Assembly (NCBI GenBank): GCA_020248945.1
Contig: JADCGQ010000030.1
Span: forward strand, 62,001-126,000
Direction: 5' to 3'
DNA: 64,000 nt
Source: Rubrivivax sp.
GTDB lineage: Bacteria > Pseudomonadota > Gammaproteobacteria > Burkholderiales > Burkholderiaceae_C
Shown here one piece after another: positions 16,559 to 25,735 of this stretch (within the stretch, counting starts at the first letter, position 1; each line of letters starts with the position of its first letter). Both the position numbers and the translations under genes were made by a program. The notes below the pieces were generated by a model. The model was not told the origin of the DNA. It searched no databases and saw only the letters and a program-made list of their open reading frames with translations.

Positions 16559-17638
16559 TCACTTCAAGATGTTCATCAGGCCGGGCAACGAGGTCGGGAC
16601 CTTGAAGGTGTTGCCATGGCGGACACGAACCACGTCGCCCTGCTTCACGGCGGCGGCCTGCTTCTCGTCCTCGATGATGATCCAGCTGAAATCGTTGTTG
16701 ACGTTGTTGGTCACGCGGCCCGTGGCCACCTTCACCTCCTCGAAGCTCGTGCGCCGCACGGTGCCGAGTTCGATGACGTTCTGGCGCACGTTGAAGACCT
16801 CGACCACGTCGCCCTGCTTGGCGCCCGTCTGGCGGCTGATGAGCGCGCGGAAGATCGACTTCTTGTCCTTGCTGCGGCGGTCGACGATGTAGCCGCGCGG
16901 CGAGAGCTCGGTGAGCAGCTTGCCCTTCATGTCGCCGATGGCGTCGGTGATGGCGTCGCGGACCAGGTTGAGACCCTGGGCATTGTTGATCTGCAAGGGC
17001 TGGCCCGATTGCGACACCGAACCTTCGACGCCTTCCTGCAGCACGACACGCAGCGACGGCAGCTCGTACAGGCGCACCGTCATCGCCGCCTTGGCCGAGT
17101 TCACGAAGCCGGCCGGCGTGAGCGTGATCGGCGGCTTGTCCTTCTGCGGGATCTGCACCGCCTGGGCGAAGCGCGAGTTGAAGCTCGACGGGCCGAGCTG
17201 CACCGTCACGGCGTAGTCGGCCACCGAGGGGCCGCTGTAGCCGCTGCTGGCCGTGCCGCGCACTTCGATGAGCTTGAGCTCGTTGTCGAGCCGGTCGCCG
17301 AGGCTGCGGTCCACGACCTCCACGCCGCCCTGGCTGCCGAGCAGCGACTCCAGGCCGCTGCTGGCGTGTGTCTCCAGGCCCTGGCCACGGTACGAGGGTG
17401 AGTCGCGCGCCTGCATGACGATGACGCGCGTGCGGCGGTTGATGGCATTGGGGTCGGACAGCACCTCGTCGGGCGGCATGAACTGCGCCTTCTCGATGCG
17501 TGCGACGGGCCAGCTGCTGGGGTCGGGGACCACCACCGTCGCGCAGCCACCGAGCAGGCTCACGCTCGTCAGCAGGCCCGCCCAGCGCCACGCGCCAAAC
17601 CGAGACAGGGTCGACAGGGGATCTTGTCGAGTCAACAT
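16559..17638 (-). CDS. CsgG/FlgT-like lipoprotein
   Basis: 359 residues with lipobox LLGGC (Cys32). GGAGG 7 bases before the ATG at 17638 fixes the start. The middle region (GVEVVDRSLGDRLDNEL) resembles the CsgG/TolB-N fold. The C-terminal part (about 270-359) has short beta-strand repeats (GDVVEVFNV, GDVVRVRHG) as in the FlgT C-terminal SH3-like domain. Assignment is by pattern and gene company (two LPP20-like neighbours, as FlgO/FlgP/FlgT in Vibrio). A secretion-pore role is not shown. Confidence 0.6.
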   Translation of the reverse strand: MLTRQDPLSTLSRFGAWRWAGLLTSVSLLGGCATVVVPDPSSWPVARIEKAQFMPPDEVLSDPNAINRRTRVIVMQARDSPSYRGQGLETHASSGLESLLGSQGGVEVVDRSLGDRLDNELKLIEVRGTASSGYSGPSVADYAVTVQLGPSSFNSRFAQAVQIPQKDKPPITLTPAGFVNSAKAAMTVRLYELPSLRVVLQEGVEGSVSQSGQPLQINNAQGLNLVRDAITDAIGDMKGKLLTELSPRGYIVDRRSKDKKSIFRALISRQTGAKQGDVVEVFNVRQNVIELGTVRRTSFEEVKVATGRVTNNVNNDFSWIIIEDEKQAAAVKQGDVVRVRHGNTFKVPTSLPGLMNILK

Positions 17639-17681
17639 GGTCAAGCCTCCGGAGATGGTTGTCACACGGCCCGGGGGCCGC

Positions 17682-18698
17682 TCAGTCCTTGAACCCGAAC
17701 GGCGCCAGCGAGGTGCTGCGCCTGAGGGTGTTCGCCAGCGCCGTGACGGCGGCCTCGCGCGCGCCCTTGTGGTCGAAGCGCGAGGCGCCCGACAGCTGGT
17801 GCTCGCGCGACGCGACGGCGCGACCCTGGTCGTCGGTGACGGAGAAGCGCACCACCAGGCGCACCATCTTGTCGGTGCCGAGCGTCACCTCGCGCTGCGT
17901 GGTCTCGACGGCCAGCACGGCAGCGCCGGCGGTAGGCCTGGTGGCGCTGCGCATGCCCCGGTCGGCCAGTGAACCGGCCACGACCTGCGCGATGTCGGCA
18001 TCTTCGGGCTTGGCCCTCACTTCGAACACCAACCGCGTGGCCAGGCTCTCGGTGCGCTGCTTCAGGGCCGAGAAGCGAGCGAAGGTCTGGCGGCCGGTGG
18101 CCTCGTCGCCCGCGCCCACCAGCAACAGGCCGAAGTTCGCGACCTTGTCGATGTCGGGCAGCACCCGCTTCAGCGCCAGGTACTGGTCGAGCGTCGAAGC
18201 GGCCTGCACGCTGGCCTCGGCTTCGAGCACGGGCTTGGATGCCACCTCGAGCTGCGCCAGGGTGTCGCGGATGAAAGCCGGGCGGTCGACGCGCACCTGC
18301 ACCATCACGCCCTGCGAGGTGCGCGCCGTGTTCACGACGTCGACCTTGGTGAACTCGGTCTTCAGCACTTCCTCGGACACCTTCACCGAGTCGCGGCGCG
18401 TGACACGGCCGTTGGCGTCGGTCACGTCACTGGTGACCTTGCCCTCGATGGCCGAGCGCATGCGCGCGGCCACGGCACGCAGGGCCATGCGGCGCGCTGT
18501 CTCGGGGTCGGGGCCCTCGCCGACGGCGAACCAGGCCTCGGCCGTGTCGGGCGGCGGGTTGGTGAACCAGCCCGGCAGGTTCTGCGCCTGCGCGCAGGCC
18601 GCTGTGAAGGCGATAGGGCCCCAGACCGCACCACCGAGCACGACACCCAGCACCCGCCGGCGAACCGGCTTTGCCACGTCCAATGCGTTCTCCCTCAT
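17682..18698 (-). CDS. Exported LPP20-like protein
   Basis: 338 residues. An Arg-rich N-terminus and hydrophobic signal segment end near AQAQ; a cysteine at 'TAAC' might make it a lipoprotein but the lipobox is poor. LPP20 pattern in the first third: LPGWFTNPPPDTAEAWFAVGEG is followed by a helix with repeated Ala/Arg. The remainder has no family I recognise. Forty-three bp separate it from the next lipoprotein gene, so it is probably in the same transcript. Confidence 0.65.
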   Translation of the reverse strand: MRENALDVAKPVRRRVLGVVLGGAVWGPIAFTAACAQAQNLPGWFTNPPPDTAEAWFAVGEGPDPETARRMALRAVAARMRSAIEGKVTSDVTDANGRVTRRDSVKVSEEVLKTEFTKVDVVNTARTSQGVMVQVRVDRPAFIRDTLAQLEVASKPVLEAEASVQAASTLDQYLALKRVLPDIDKVANFGLLLVGAGDEATGRQTFARFSALKQRTESLATRLVFEVRAKPEDADIAQVVAGSLADRGMRSATRPTAGAAVLAVETTQREVTLGTDKMVRLVVRFSVTDDQGRAVASREHQLSGASRFDHKGAREAAVTALANTLRRSTSLAPFGFKD

Positions 18699-18808
18699 CA
18701 GCTACCCGCCTTGTGCGGTGCAGCGCACCGACACGTTTCGTCGATCATACGAACTCTGGTTTCAGAATCCACCGACCGCATCCTCCATCGAACGGGCCAG
18801 ATTCGTGC

Positions 18809-21800
18809 TCAACGCAACACCGCGAGCGTGAAGTCGGGGATGCCAGCCGGCGCGATGGTCACCGCGGACTGCTTGCCCCCGGTGAGCTCCTTCACGCGGT
18901 CGGTGATGTAGTAGTCGAGCATGCGGTGCGTGACACGGCCCGAGCGCTTCTGGTCTGCCTTGCCCGTCAGGCCCTCGACCACCGACTTGGTGAACGCACC
19001 GTTGCCCCAAGCCGGGCTCTCCAGGGCCTCCTGCCGGCCGGTCGAGGCGCTGAACACGATGACGCCGCTGTCCGCGCTGGCCATGTCGTTGATGACGGCG
19101 CTGACGTCCGGGTTGGGGAACGACTTGCGCCCGCCCGTGACGTTGCCCGAGTGACAGGTGTCGATGAAGAAGTACGCACGACCTGCCAGCCCTTCGACCG
19201 CCTTCTTGAAGGTGGCCTGCGTGATGCCGCTGCGCGCCCCCTGGTTGGGGTCGTAGTCGTAGGGCAGGAAGAAGTAGCCGTCCTTCGGGTCGTTGGAGCC
19301 GTGGCCGGCGATGAACAGCATGCCGACGTCGTGCTGCGTGACCTCGCGCTGCAACCAGTCCAGGCCTTCCAGCACCGCCGCCCGCGTGGCCTTGGCGTCG
19401 TTGAGAAGGCGCACGGTCACGCCGCGGAACTGCTTGCCCTCCTGCCCCTTCATGGCCGCGACGAAGTCCTGCGAGTCCTTGGACGTGAGGCCCAATTCCG
19501 GGACCTGGGGCGACTTGAACTTGCCCACGCCGATGGCGAAGATGTAGAGCTGCGGCGGCCGCGTGAAGCCGGCATCCGCCGGCGGGCGGCCCGGCGCCGC
19601 AGCGGGCGGCGCGCTGACCACGGCCGTGGCGGCAGCCGCGGGCGCCGCCGCCACGAAGGCGGCCGCCTGGGCCGGCGCGGCCACCGGGGCCGGCACCGGG
19701 ACCGGGGCCGTCGCAGCCACCTTGGGCCATTCGACCTGCAACGCCGCCACCGCCGACAAGCCGTGGCGGTTCTCGGCCATCACCTGCAGCTGCGCGGGCT
19801 GGCCGGCAAAGCGGATGCGGATCTCGCGTTCGCTGAAGCCTTGTGCATCGGGCGCGCTGGGTGCACCGACGGTTTCGACGGTGGCCGGGCGACCATCGGC
19901 ACGGGCGCGCAGGCCCGTCACCGGGGCACCGGGCAGGGCGCGCGTGCGCACCTTCATGCGCGCCGTGCTGCTGCCGCCGTCGACGGCGGGCGTGCCTGCC
20001 AGTTGCAGCACCGGCGGCAGCGACTGCAGCAACGCGACGTTCGTCTCGGGCGGCCGGCCGGCGGCCTTGTTGGCCTCGGCCACGGCCTGCGCCTCGTCGC
20101 CGGTGGCGAGCACGCGGTCGATGACGTCGGGCCGCAGGAAGCGCTGTCGCAGCGTCCACATCGGGTAGAAGTCGGCCGCCTGGTCGGCGCCGCGGTTGAC
20201 GTGCCAGCCGAGCAGTTCTTCGGCGCCGGGGGCGGCGTCGAAGTAGCCGCTCGGTGTCCACATCACCCAGCGCTTCTGGTCGGCGTGCGGCATCATGCTC
20301 AGCACGTGCACGCCATCCTTCGCGCGCAGCCAGCGCATGGTGCCGTCCTGCAGCGCCGCGATGACGAAGCGGCCGTCGCCCGTGATGTTCACCGCCCAGG
20401 CGATGCTGCTCACCGGCTGCTTCCAGCGCACGGCGCCATCGGCGCCGAACAGCCAGACGTGATCATCGGTGCCGAGTGCGAACTGGCCGCGCGGCGCGTC
20501 GATGTCGACGCTGCGCGAGGTCTCGAGCTCACCCAACGGCAGCCGGCGGCCATTGAAGCCGGCGCCGCGGCGGTTTTCCCAGCCCTCGAGTGCAAAGCCC
20601 TGGGCCTGCGGCGCGGGCGAGGCGAGTTCGGCCGTGTTGTCGGCCGACTCCGGCATCGGGCGCAGCACCCGCGTGGCGAGATCGAACTCCACGCGGGGCT
20701 GGCGGAAGCCGTACCAGAAGGCCAACCGGCGGCCATCGGCCGACACGCCCAGGCTGCGTGCCAGGCCGTTGAAGCTGGCCAGCGGCGAAAGCTGCCGGCG
20801 CTGCACTTGCGCGGCGCCGTCGACGACACCCCAGGCCGGCTCGGCCGACACGAACAGCACACGCTGCCCCGGCAGCGTGTGCAGGCCGAGCACCGAGGCG
20901 CTGGACACCGGCCTGTCGGCGAACTGCTGCCAGTTGGCGCGCGGCCACACGCGCAGTTGCCATTGGCCGCCCTCGCGGTGGGTGCCACCGCCCCAGAGCT
21001 CCTTGCCGTCGGGGCTCCAGGCCAGGCTCGAGAAGGCGCTGGCGCCGTCGGCCGCCGGCGCCGGCGTGCCGGCTACCTGCAGGTTGCGGCCGTCGAGCAC
21101 GAAGACCTGCGGCGTGTCTTCGAGGCCCACCGCCAGCAAGGTGCCGTCTGGCGAGAAACGCACCTGCGCGATCAAGCGGCCGGCCGGCAGGCCGGTGCTG
21201 CCGGCCAGGCGCAGCGCACCGTTGTCCGACAGGTACAGGCGCACACCGCCGTCGGCCGCGCCGGCCACCAGCACGCGGCTGTCGGCACGGAAGTCGAGCG
21301 CGTAGATGCTGCCCTTGTAGTCCTTGTCGTGGTGCAGTGTGGCGCCGCTGGCGAAATCGAAGGTCTTGAGGCCGCCGTCCTCGCCCAGGCCGGCCGCCAG
21401 CACGCGGCCATCGGGCGACAGGGCAAGGGTGACCACGGGCAGCGCCGAGCCGGTGTCGATGCGCCGGATCAAGCGGCCGCTGGCACGCTCGAACACGTAG
21501 ACGAGGTTCGTGCCCGCCCAGGTGCGGCCACTGCGGCCGGCCACGGCCACCTGGGTGCCGTCGGGCGTGATCGCCACGGCCTGCAACTGGCCCTCGGCGC
21601 TCTGCCCGGCTTCGGCGATGGGCACGCGCAGCACCGGGCCGGCGGCGCCGGTGGCCACGCTCCACACCCGGGCCGTCTTGTCGTCGGACACCGTGACGGC
21701 CCAGGCGCCAGCGGCATCGACCGCGACACCCCGCACCAGGTTGACGTGCATGCCCGGCTCGACCCGCAGCAGCGGCGCAGTCGGCGGCTGCCCGGCCGCC

Positions 21801-21898
21801 TGGGCGGAGGCGCTGGTGGCCGCAACCGAAGCCAGCAGTGGCAGCCAAGCCATGGCCAAGAACGCGCCCAGGGCGCGGAGCTTGCGCATGCAGATCAT
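18809..21898 (-). CDS. Exported WD40-like beta-propeller protein with C-terminal caspase-like (peptidase C14) domain
   Basis: 1029 residues. GAGGGG 6 bases before the ATG at 21898 sets the start. A signal peptide ends near ASAQA. Residues about 40-560 contain repeats of the form 'SPDG..LAVG' and 'TPDGTQVAVAG' typical of a beta-propeller. An Ala/Pro-rich linker lies at about 730-775. The caspase-like domain (about 781-1029) has the catalytic dyad in FIAGHGS (His866) and FIDTCHSG (Cys915) and an NGAFTKSVVEGL motif. The signal peptide places this protease in the periplasm or outside the cell, unlike cytosolic defence caspases. It lies 110 bp upstream of the LPP20-like trio, same strand. Confidence 0.85.
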   Translation of the reverse strand: MICMRKLRALGAFLAMAWLPLLASVAATSASAQAAGQPPTAPLLRVEPGMHVNLVRGVAVDAAGAWAVTVSDDKTARVWSVATGAAGPVLRVPIAEAGQSAEGQLQAVAITPDGTQVAVAGRSGRTWAGTNLVYVFERASGRLIRRIDTGSALPVVTLALSPDGRVLAAGLGEDGGLKTFDFASGATLHHDKDYKGSIYALDFRADSRVLVAGAADGGVRLYLSDNGALRLAGSTGLPAGRLIAQVRFSPDGTLLAVGLEDTPQVFVLDGRNLQVAGTPAPAADGASAFSSLAWSPDGKELWGGGTHREGGQWQLRVWPRANWQQFADRPVSSASVLGLHTLPGQRVLFVSAEPAWGVVDGAAQVQRRQLSPLASFNGLARSLGVSADGRRLAFWYGFRQPRVEFDLATRVLRPMPESADNTAELASPAPQAQGFALEGWENRRGAGFNGRRLPLGELETSRSVDIDAPRGQFALGTDDHVWLFGADGAVRWKQPVSSIAWAVNITGDGRFVIAALQDGTMRWLRAKDGVHVLSMMPHADQKRWVMWTPSGYFDAAPGAEELLGWHVNRGADQAADFYPMWTLRQRFLRPDVIDRVLATGDEAQAVAEANKAAGRPPETNVALLQSLPPVLQLAGTPAVDGGSSTARMKVRTRALPGAPVTGLRARADGRPATVETVGAPSAPDAQGFSEREIRIRFAGQPAQLQVMAENRHGLSAVAALQVEWPKVAATAPVPVPAPVAAPAQAAAFVAAAPAAAATAVVSAPPAAAPGRPPADAGFTRPPQLYIFAIGVGKFKSPQVPELGLTSKDSQDFVAAMKGQEGKQFRGVTVRLLNDAKATRAAVLEGLDWLQREVTQHDVGMLFIAGHGSNDPKDGYFFLPYDYDPNQGARSGITQATFKKAVEGLAGRAYFFIDTCHSGNVTGGRKSFPNPDVSAVINDMASADSGVIVFSASTGRQEALESPAWGNGAFTKSVVEGLTGKADQKRSGRVTHRMLDYYITDRVKELTGGKQSAVTIAPAGIPDFTLAVLR

Positions 21899-22115
21899 GT
21901 GATTCCCCTCTATCGCCTGGGCGCCGAGGTGAACCACCCGGGCCGATGACGAGTTCATTCTAGGCAGCCGCCATGACTCGGAACAGCGCCCGCGGACCGT
22001 AGATTCTCACGAGCACCGTGCATGCTCCGCACCCCCTGTGCAATGGAGATCCGCGACGGCTGTCGCCGCTACACTGGCTTGTCAATCACCCTCTGCGCCC
22101 GACAAGGAGTCCTGC

Positions 22116-23036
22116 ATGCCGCGCCGTTCTGCCGCCCCTTTGCTGACCGCATGCGCCTTTGCAGCGGCCTGGCTGACGCCGCCGGCCGCCCGCGCCGACG
22201 CGCCCCAGGTGAGCGCGGCCTTGCTGTTCCTGCAGGCCAGCTGCGGCCTGAAGGACGCGAAGATGGAAGCCCGGCGCAGCGAAGGTCGCCTGCTGCTGAC
22301 GCTGCGCACGCCGCAGTTCACGCGCCAGACCAACCTCGTGCACAACGACCTGCGCCTCTTCACCGAAGAGTCGATGAAGCGCAACGCCGAGATGCCGCCG
22401 GAGCTGGGCGCCTGCTTCTATCCGGCCTCGAACCAGGTCATCAACGTGCTGATGGAACTGCCCGCCCAGGTGGCGTCGTTGCCGATGGCGCCGCCGCCGG
22501 CAGCCGCTACTGCCCCTCAAGATGGCGGTTATGTGCCGCCGATGATGTCGGCGCCGGCGCCGCCGCCCGCGCCGATGGTGGTGCAGGCGACCCCTGCGCC
22601 AACCGTCGCGACGCCCCCGCCGCCCGCAGCCGCCACCACGCCATCAGCCGGTGAGCCGGTCTACGCGATCCAGGGCTGCAGGGTGTACGACGACAGCGAC
22701 GCCCATGTCCGGTGCGACGTGCGGGTGAGCAATGGCACCGGCCGCGATCTGACGATCGCGATCAACCGCGCGCGCACGCGCCTGTTCGACTCCGATGGCA
22801 ACGAGCAGCGCATGAACAGCCTGAGGCTGTCGTCGCAGAACGTCGACTGGCGCGAGAGCGTCGGCCGTGTCCGCGTGATCAACGACACCTCGCCGATGAT
22901 CCAGGTGAACTTCTACTACGTGCCCAAGCACTGGAAGCTGATCAAGCGGATGGACCTGAGCATCGGCTACGACACGATGGAGTCGCCCAAGATGGTGGTC
23001 GTGTCGGCATCGGACATCCCCATCCAGGGCCGCTGA
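22116..23036 (+). CDS. Exported protein of unknown function
   Basis: 306 residues. AAGGAG precedes MPRRSAAP and the signal peptide ends at ARADA. Residues about 25-120 form one domain (two cysteines, CGLKD and GACFYP). A Pro/Ala/Met-rich linker at about 125-180 follows, then a C-terminal domain opening with GCRVYDDSDAHVRCDVRVSNG that looks like a beta-sandwich. No family recognised. It is divergent from the caspase-like gene across a 217-bp gap and convergent with the liv operon. Confidence 0.75.
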   Translation: MPRRSAAPLLTACAFAAAWLTPPAARADAPQVSAALLFLQASCGLKDAKMEARRSEGRLLLTLRTPQFTRQTNLVHNDLRLFTEESMKRNAEMPPELGACFYPASNQVINVLMELPAQVASLPMAPPPAAATAPQDGGYVPPMMSAPAPPPAPMVVQATPAPTVATPPPPAAATTPSAGEPVYAIQGCRVYDDSDAHVRCDVRVSNGTGRDLTIAINRARTRLFDSDGNEQRMNSLRLSSQNVDWRESVGRVRVINDTSPMIQVNFYYVPKHWKLIKRMDLSIGYDTMESPKMVVVSASDIPIQGR

Positions 23037-23057
23037 CGCCCGGCCCGGCGCCTGGGC

Positions 23058-23798
23058 TTACTCACCCAGGTAGGCCGCGCGCACCTTCGGGTCGGCGAGA
23101 AGCGATTTCGCCTCGCCCGTCATGGTGATCTCTCCGGACTCCATCACGTAGCCGCGATCGGCCAGCCCGAGCGCGCGGCTGGCGTTCTGTTCCACCAGCA
23201 GCACGGTGGTGCCACGGCTGTGGATGTCGGCCACGACCTCGAAGATCTTGTCCACCATGATGGGCGACAGCCCCATGCTGGGCTCGTCGAGCAGCAGCAC
23301 CTTGGGCTGCGCCATCAGCGCGCGGCCCATGGCCAGCATCTGTTGCTCGCCGCCGCTCATGGTGCCGGCCAGCTGCGTGGCGCGCTCCTTCAGCCGCGGG
23401 AAGATGCCGAAGACACGCTCGATGTCGGCGGCGATGCCGTCCTTGTCGTTGCGCACGAAGGCGCCCATCTGCAGGTTCTCGACGATGGTCATGCGCGCGA
23501 ACACGCCGCGGCCCTCGGGCACCATCACCAGGCCCTGCTTCACCAGATCCCAGGCACCCTGGCCCTTGATCGACTTGCCCATGTAGGCGATGTCGCCGTC
23601 GGCCGCCGGCAGCGTGCCGGTGACGGCCTTCAGCGTGGTGGTCTTGCCGGCGCCGTTGGCCCCGATCAGGCTGACGAGTTCGCCCTCGCGCACCTCGAAG
23701 CTCACGCCCTTGACGGCCTGGATGCCGCCGTAGGCGACCTTCAGGTTGCTCACCTTCAGCAGGGCCTTGCCCGTATCAACCGAACTCTTGTCGCTCAC
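23058..23798 (-). CDS. livF: Branched-chain amino-acid ABC transporter ATPase LivF
   Basis: 246-residue ATPase. Walker A GANGAGKT, signature MSGGEQQML, Walker B VLLLDEPSMGLSP, H-loop region LLVEQN. No ATG lies at the right place: the start is the GTG at 23798 with GAGGGCG 8 bases upstream, 11 bp after livG. Acts with LivG on the LivHM channel to import branched-chain amino acids or related ligands. Confidence 0.93.
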   Translation of the reverse strand: MSDKSSVDTGKALLKVSNLKVAYGGIQAVKGVSFEVREGELVSLIGANGAGKTTTLKAVTGTLPAADGDIAYMGKSIKGQGAWDLVKQGLVMVPEGRGVFARMTIVENLQMGAFVRNDKDGIAADIERVFGIFPRLKERATQLAGTMSGGEQQMLAMGRALMAQPKVLLLDEPSMGLSPIMVDKIFEVVADIHSRGTTVLLVEQNASRALGLADRGYVMESGEITMTGEAKSLLADPKVRAAYLGE

Positions 23799-23809
23799 GA
23801 CGATCGCCC

Positions 23810-24589
23810 TCAATGTGCGGCGTGACCGGCGCCCAGGTAGGCCTCGATCACCCTCTCGTTCTTCTGCACCTCGGCGGGCGTGCCCTCGGCGATCTGCTTG
23901 CCGTAGTCGAGCACGGTGACGCGGTCGCACAGGCCCATCACCAGCTTCACGTCGTGCTCGATGAGCAGGATGGTGCGGCCGTCCTTGCGGATCTGGTCGA
24001 TCAGCTCGCGCAGCACCGCCTTCTCGGTGGCGTTCATGCCCGCCGCGGGCTCGTCGAGTGCGATCAGCTTCGGGTCGGTGGCCAGTGCGCGCGCGATCTC
24101 CAGGCGCCGCTGGTCGCCGTAGCTCAGCGTGCGGGCGCGGTAATCGGCGTAGCGGCCGATGCCGACGTAGTCGAGCAGCTCCTGCGAACGGGCGGCGATC
24201 GCGGCCTCTTCGGCCTTGAAGCCCGGCGTGCGGAAGATGGCGCCCAGCAGGCCCGACTTCGTGCGCACATGGCGCCCGACCATCACGTTCTCGAGGGCCG
24301 TCATCTCGGGGAACAGGCGGATGTTCTGGAAGGTGCGCGCGATGCCCTGTCGCGCCACCTCGTGCACCGCGGCGGGCTCGTATGGTGCGCCACCGAGCTC
24401 GAAACTGCCGCCGTCGGGCGTGTACAGGCCGGTGATGACGTTGAAGAAGGTGGTCTTGCCGGCGCCGTTGGGCCCGATGAGGCCGTACACCTGCCCGGCG
24501 CGGATGGTGACGCCCACCTCCGACAGCGCCTGCAGCCCGCCGAAGCGCTTGCTGACGCCGGCCACCTTGAGAACGATGTCGCCGCTCAT
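23810..24589 (-). CDS. livG: Branched-chain amino-acid ABC transporter ATPase LivG
   Basis: 259-residue ATPase. Walker A GPNGAGKT, signature region SYGDQRRLEIARAL (a common LivG variant), Walker B LIALDEPAAGMN. The longer spacing between Walker A and signature distinguishes it from LivF. The start overlaps the livM stop as ATGA. Confidence 0.94.
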   Translation of the reverse strand: MSGDIVLKVAGVSKRFGGLQALSEVGVTIRAGQVYGLIGPNGAGKTTFFNVITGLYTPDGGSFELGGAPYEPAAVHEVARQGIARTFQNIRLFPEMTALENVMVGRHVRTKSGLLGAIFRTPGFKAEEAAIAARSQELLDYVGIGRYADYRARTLSYGDQRRLEIARALATDPKLIALDEPAAGMNATEKAVLRELIDQIRKDGRTILLIEHDVKLVMGLCDRVTVLDYGKQIAEGTPAEVQKNERVIEAYLGAGHAAH

Positions 24590-25725
24590 GCCTTGGCCGC
24601 TCCGCTGTTGGCGCCGGTCACCGGCTGCGATGCCGCCTTGCCGTGCTCACGTGCCGGCCACAACCCGCGCGGCCGCAGCAGCATGATGGAGATCATCGCC
24701 AATGCGATGAGCAGCTGGCGCAGGATGGAGGCATCGAGCCGCCCGCCCGTCATCTGCTGCAGCGGCCCGGCCACGTAACGCAGCACCTCGGGCAACGCCG
24801 CAAGCAGCACGGCGCCCAGGATGACGCCCGGCAGATGGCCCATGCCACCCAGCACGACCATGGCGACGATCATCACACTCTCCATCAGGCTGAAGCTCTC
24901 GGGGCTGACGAAGCCCTGGAAGGCCGCGAACATGCTGCCGCTGACGCCACCGAACGTGGCGCCCATGCCGAAGGCCAGCAGCTTCATGTTGCGGGTGTTG
25001 ATGCCCATGGCCTTGGCCGCGATCTCGTCTTCACGGATGGCCATCCAGGCGCGGCCGATGCGGCTTTGCTCCAGGCGGTGGCAGATGATGACGCTGCCGA
25101 CCACGAGCACGAGGAACAGGTAGTAGTAAAGCGTGACCGAGGGGATGGTGAAGTTGCCCACCACCAGCGGCTTGCCGAAGTTGATCCACGGCTCGGCCTG
25201 CGGTCCGATGGTCATCGGGTCGATGCGGTCCAGCCCGCGCGGCCCGTTGGTGATGTTCACCGGGTGCTCGAGGTTGTTCATGAACACGCGGATGATCTCG
25301 CCGAAGCCCAGAGTGACGATGGCCAGGTAGTCGCCACGCAGCTTGAGCACGGGCGTGCCCAGCAGCACGCCGACGATGGCCGCCAGGCCCGCAGCCAGCG
25401 GGATCACTACCCAGATCGGGGTGTGCAGGCCGTTGGGCAGCATGCTGGCGATCCACGGGAAGGTCTCGAACAGATGCGGGCTGGCCAGCAGCGCGTACAT
25501 GTAGGCGCCGACGGCATAGAAGGCGACGAAGCCCAGGTCGAGCAGGCCGGCGTAGCCCACAACGATGTTCAGGCCCAGCGCCAGCAGCACGTACAGCAGC
25601 GCCAGCGCCAGGATGCGCACCCAGCCGGCGCCAAGGCCGGCCGTCTGCATCAGCAGCGGCAGGGCCACCAGGGCCAGCGCGCAGCCCATGAACACAGCCA
25701 TTTTGGTGGCGGTCGAGTTCATCAT
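24586..25725 (-). CDS. livM: Branched-chain amino-acid ABC transporter permease LivM
   Basis: 379-residue permease with about 9-10 membrane spans. Family pattern ALGLNIVVGYAGLLDLGFVAFYAVGA is at the N-terminus and the EAA-like loop is 'RLEQSRIGRAWMAIREDEIAA'. GGAGGG before the first of two adjacent ATGs sets the start at 25725, 10 bp after livH. Confidence 0.94.
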   Translation of the reverse strand: MMNSTATKMAVFMGCALALVALPLLMQTAGLGAGWVRILALALLYVLLALGLNIVVGYAGLLDLGFVAFYAVGAYMYALLASPHLFETFPWIASMLPNGLHTPIWVVIPLAAGLAAIVGVLLGTPVLKLRGDYLAIVTLGFGEIIRVFMNNLEHPVNITNGPRGLDRIDPMTIGPQAEPWINFGKPLVVGNFTIPSVTLYYYLFLVLVVGSVIICHRLEQSRIGRAWMAIREDEIAAKAMGINTRNMKLLAFGMGATFGGVSGSMFAAFQGFVSPESFSLMESVMIVAMVVLGGMGHLPGVILGAVLLAALPEVLRYVAGPLQQMTGGRLDASILRQLLIALAMISIMLLRPRGLWPAREHGKAASQPVTGANSGAAKA

Positions 25726-25735
25726 GTCACCCTCC

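Noticed and set aside
18671..21949. 1092-codon plus-strand frame opposite the caspase-like gene
   Set aside because: Composition and lack of motifs mark it as a shadow; the minus-strand frame has a signal peptide, ribosome site and catalytic motifs.
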